This document shows positions 62,387-64,000 of a DNA stretch of 64,000 nucleotides, one piece after another (position 1 is the stretch's first letter; every line of letters begins with the position of its first letter). The translations under genes were made by a program, and so were the position numbers. This stretch comes from Gammaproteobacteria bacterium UBA5078 (GTDB taxonomy: Bacteria; Pseudomonadota; Gammaproteobacteria; Pseudomonadales; Pseudohongiellaceae): assembly GCA_002416505.1 (NCBI GenBank), contig DIAM01000017.1:33905-97904 (forward strand), written 5' to 3'. The notes beneath the pieces are model-generated. The model searched no databases, had not been told where the DNA came from, and saw only the letters and a list, made by a program, of their open reading frames with translations.

Positions 62387-63976
62387 ATGCAGGAAAAAAT
62401 GCAATCTAGCGATCTCGCCATGCTCGGTCAATCAGTAGAGCAATTACTGCAGGACTTACCCGAGCGAATCAGTGACCCTGTGCGGCGCGCGCAGCGCGAG
62501 CGGCCCGATGCCCCGGCGCTTAGCGATCATCTGGGCACGCGGTGTAGCTTCGCCGAGTTGGCCCAGCGCGTCGATGCCTGCAAAGACCTCTTGCGAGAGC
62601 AGGGCGTGGAGGCAGGGGATCGCGTCCTACTGATCAATGAGAACTGCATAGCGGTACTGGTGTGGATCTTAGCGCTTAGCGAGATCGACGCAATCAGTGT
62701 GGTGGTCAATGCGCGTCTGGCGCAGCCCGAGATCGCGAGAATCCTACAGCACTGCGAACCCCGTCTGACGGCGTGTTTTCTCGACTCCAGCGCCGCGCAG
62801 ACTCATTGGGCAACGCTGCGTGAGCAGGGCGAAAGTGTTCAAATCACTCAGCTCGCAGCCCCCCTAGGCTTATTGCGGGGCGAGGCCAGCGCGCCACTGG
62901 ATGAGTCGAGCCGCCCGGTGTCCGAGCGCGTGTGTGTGATGATCTATACCACCGGGACGACCGGGGATCCTAAGGGCGTGATGCTGAGCCATCGCAATAT
63001 GCTCTTCGTGGCCGCGGTAACCAGTGTGCTGCGCGGCATGACGAAGGAGGATCGCATTTATTGTGTGCTGCCAATCTCCCATATCTTCGGTCTCTCCGCC
63101 GTGTTCCTTGCGACGCTCTATCGCGGCGCGGAGCTGGTGCTAGCGGATCGCTTCGAGGCGCAAAGCTGCCTGCACACACTGCGCGAGCGGCGCGTCACCG
63201 GCATGATGGGCGTGCCCACCATGTTTGCGCGGATCATCGAATATGCGCGCGCTAATGACCTTGGCCGCGACGACATGCCCCATCTGCGTTTCCTCTACTC
63301 CGGAGGCTCTCCCTTGGACCCCACCATTAAGCGGGACACGGAGCAATTGCTAGGGCTTACGCTTCTCAACGCCTATGGCATGACCGAGAGTGGGCCTACC
63401 ATCTGCCAAGTGCGCTGGAACGAGACGCTGGACAATTGCAGTGTTGGACGGCCGTTGCCGGGCATGACGCTGCGCGTAATAGGAGCCGACGGTAAGCAGG
63501 TCCCGCTTGGGGAGGTCGGAGAGCTACATGTGCGCGGCCCCAATGTGATGCGCGGTTACTATAAGAACCCAGAGGCTACTGCGGCGGTAATCGACGCAGG
63601 GGGCTTCTTGAATACCGGGGATCTAGTGCGCTTGGATGAGGCGGGCAATGTGCATATTGCCGGGCGCAGCAAGGAGTTGATCATTCACTCTGGTTTCAAT
63701 GTCTATCCGCCTGAGGTGGAGGCGGCAATCGCCAAGCATCCCGATGTAGTGCTCTGCGCGGTCGTAGGCGAGACCATTGACGGCAATGAACACGTGATCG
63801 CCTATGTGCAGCGCAAGGCCCATAGCACGCTCACCCAGAGCGCGCTGCACGCCTTCCTCAAACCGAGCCTGTCGGCCTACAAGCGACCGGCCACCATTAT
63901 TTTCTTGTCGCAGTTACCGACCGCACCGTCGGGCAAGGTGCTCAAACATCAGTTGCGAGGGGTGCGCGGCGACTAA
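62387..63976 (+). CDS. AMP-dependent acyl-CoA synthetase
   Basis: The 529-residue class I adenylate-forming enzyme has the P-loop MIYTTGTTGDPKG, NAYGMTESGPT, GELHVRGPNVMRGYYKNPEAT, the hinge FLNTGDLVRLDEAGNVHIAGRSKE and the catalytic lysine region APSGKVLKHQL. It activates a fatty or other carboxylic acid with CoA; the substrate is unknown. It is distinct from the 580-residue enzyme at 31210-32952. ATG 62387 was used; Met at 62399 is an alternative. Confidence 0.9.
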   Translation: MQEKMQSSDLAMLGQSVEQLLQDLPERISDPVRRAQRERPDAPALSDHLGTRCSFAELAQRVDACKDLLREQGVEAGDRVLLINENCIAVLVWILALSEIDAISVVVNARLAQPEIARILQHCEPRLTACFLDSSAAQTHWATLREQGESVQITQLAAPLGLLRGEASAPLDESSRPVSERVCVMIYTTGTTGDPKGVMLSHRNMLFVAAVTSVLRGMTKEDRIYCVLPISHIFGLSAVFLATLYRGAELVLADRFEAQSCLHTLRERRVTGMMGVPTMFARIIEYARANDLGRDDMPHLRFLYSGGSPLDPTIKRDTEQLLGLTLLNAYGMTESGPTICQVRWNETLDNCSVGRPLPGMTLRVIGADGKQVPLGEVGELHVRGPNVMRGYYKNPEATAAVIDAGGFLNTGDLVRLDEAGNVHIAGRSKELIIHSGFNVYPPEVEAAIAKHPDVVLCAVVGETIDGNEHVIAYVQRKAHSTLTQSALHAFLKPSLSAYKRPATIIFLSQLPTAPSGKVLKHQLRGVRGD

Positions 63977-63989
63977 GTGTTATTCAAGC

Positions 63990-64000
63990 GGGGGGGGGGG
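63990..64000 (+). repeat. Terminal run of 11 G
   Basis: The window ends in an uninterrupted G run. Its position at the exact end makes a sequencing or assembly edge possible; if the run continues into a gene it could be a slippage tract. Confidence 0.7.

Noticed and set aside
1..64000. tRNA, rRNA, CRISPR or insertion sequence
   Set aside because: No cloverleaf-like sequence was noticed in the gaps, no regularly spaced repeats were found, and no transposase or integrase was seen. A dedicated scan (tRNAscan-SE, CRISPR finder) could overturn this.

Overview
The window is a continuous piece of a gammaproteobacterial chromosome. The evidence is the gene set (tamA-tamB, holD-rimI, prfC, tgt-yajC-secD-secF, acnA, fumC, nhaA, mltD, a PanP-type decarboxylase) and the many TonB-dependent receptor, lipoprotein and outer-membrane genes. 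Most genes are moderately GC-rich (a hand count at 22741-22800 gives 34 G+C in 60). A marine or free-living member of the Cellvibrionales/OMG-like groups would fit, but no rRNA or other decisive marker is present, so genus is not claimed. No tRNA, rRNA, CRISPR array, insertion sequence or prophage was recognised. The window begins inside a TonB-dependent receptor gene and ends in a run of 11 G just after an acyl-CoA synthetase gene.

Layout. 1-6.8 kb: receptor tail, a secreted protein, a PepSY-like membrane protein with NhaA, an epoxide-hydrolase-like enzyme and a membrane-anchored Hsp20 protein. 6.9-12.4 kb: tamB and tamA (outer-membrane assembly), overlapping by 4 nt. 12.5-18.3 kb: acnA, fumC and a TerC/CBS membrane protein on one strand. 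18.3-20.5 kb: an OmpA-type lipoprotein and a QEGLA/DUF1704 protein related to tyrosine carboxypeptidases. 20.65-22.45 kb: a strikingly AT-rich island with a small double-glycine-leader peptide gene and a rhomboid protease gene. 22.5-30.0 kb: a five-gene cluster of transglutaminase-DUF2126, circularly permuted ATP-grasp, alpha-E protein, zinc metallopeptidase and Anbu proteasome-like peptidase.

30.2-33.7 kb: small proteins (one a zinc-ribbon/Smr-like protein), an acyl-CoA synthetase and a CopC-like protein. 33.9-39.2 kb: a secreted protein, a second TonB-dependent receptor and a membrane-embedded AraC-type regulator. 39.2-44.2 kb: a quinone oxidoreductase, a HolD-like psi subunit translationally coupled to rimI, a small membrane protein, a triple zinc-finger protein, hisC and a coiled-coil membrane protein. 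44.3-49.8 kb: a lipoprotein, an orphan GAF-GspE ATPase, small hypothetical genes and a 584-bp non-coding stretch with a tight cluster of DnaA-box-like sites. 49.9-56.0 kb: prfC, tgt, yajC, secD, secF. 56.0-64.0 kb: PanP-type decarboxylase, mltD, an MltB-family transglycosylase, a queuosine-tRNA mannosyltransferase-like glycosyltransferase and an acyl-CoA synthetase.

The most interesting material is (1) the AT-rich peptide-plus-rhomboid island, which looks horizontally acquired and may be an undescribed peptide maturation or immunity pair; (2) the Anbu cluster, a recurrent association whose substrate is not known to me; and (3) the bacterial QTMAN-like enzyme in the same window as tgt. All functional calls come from reading the translated sequence and recalled family knowledge; no database search was run.
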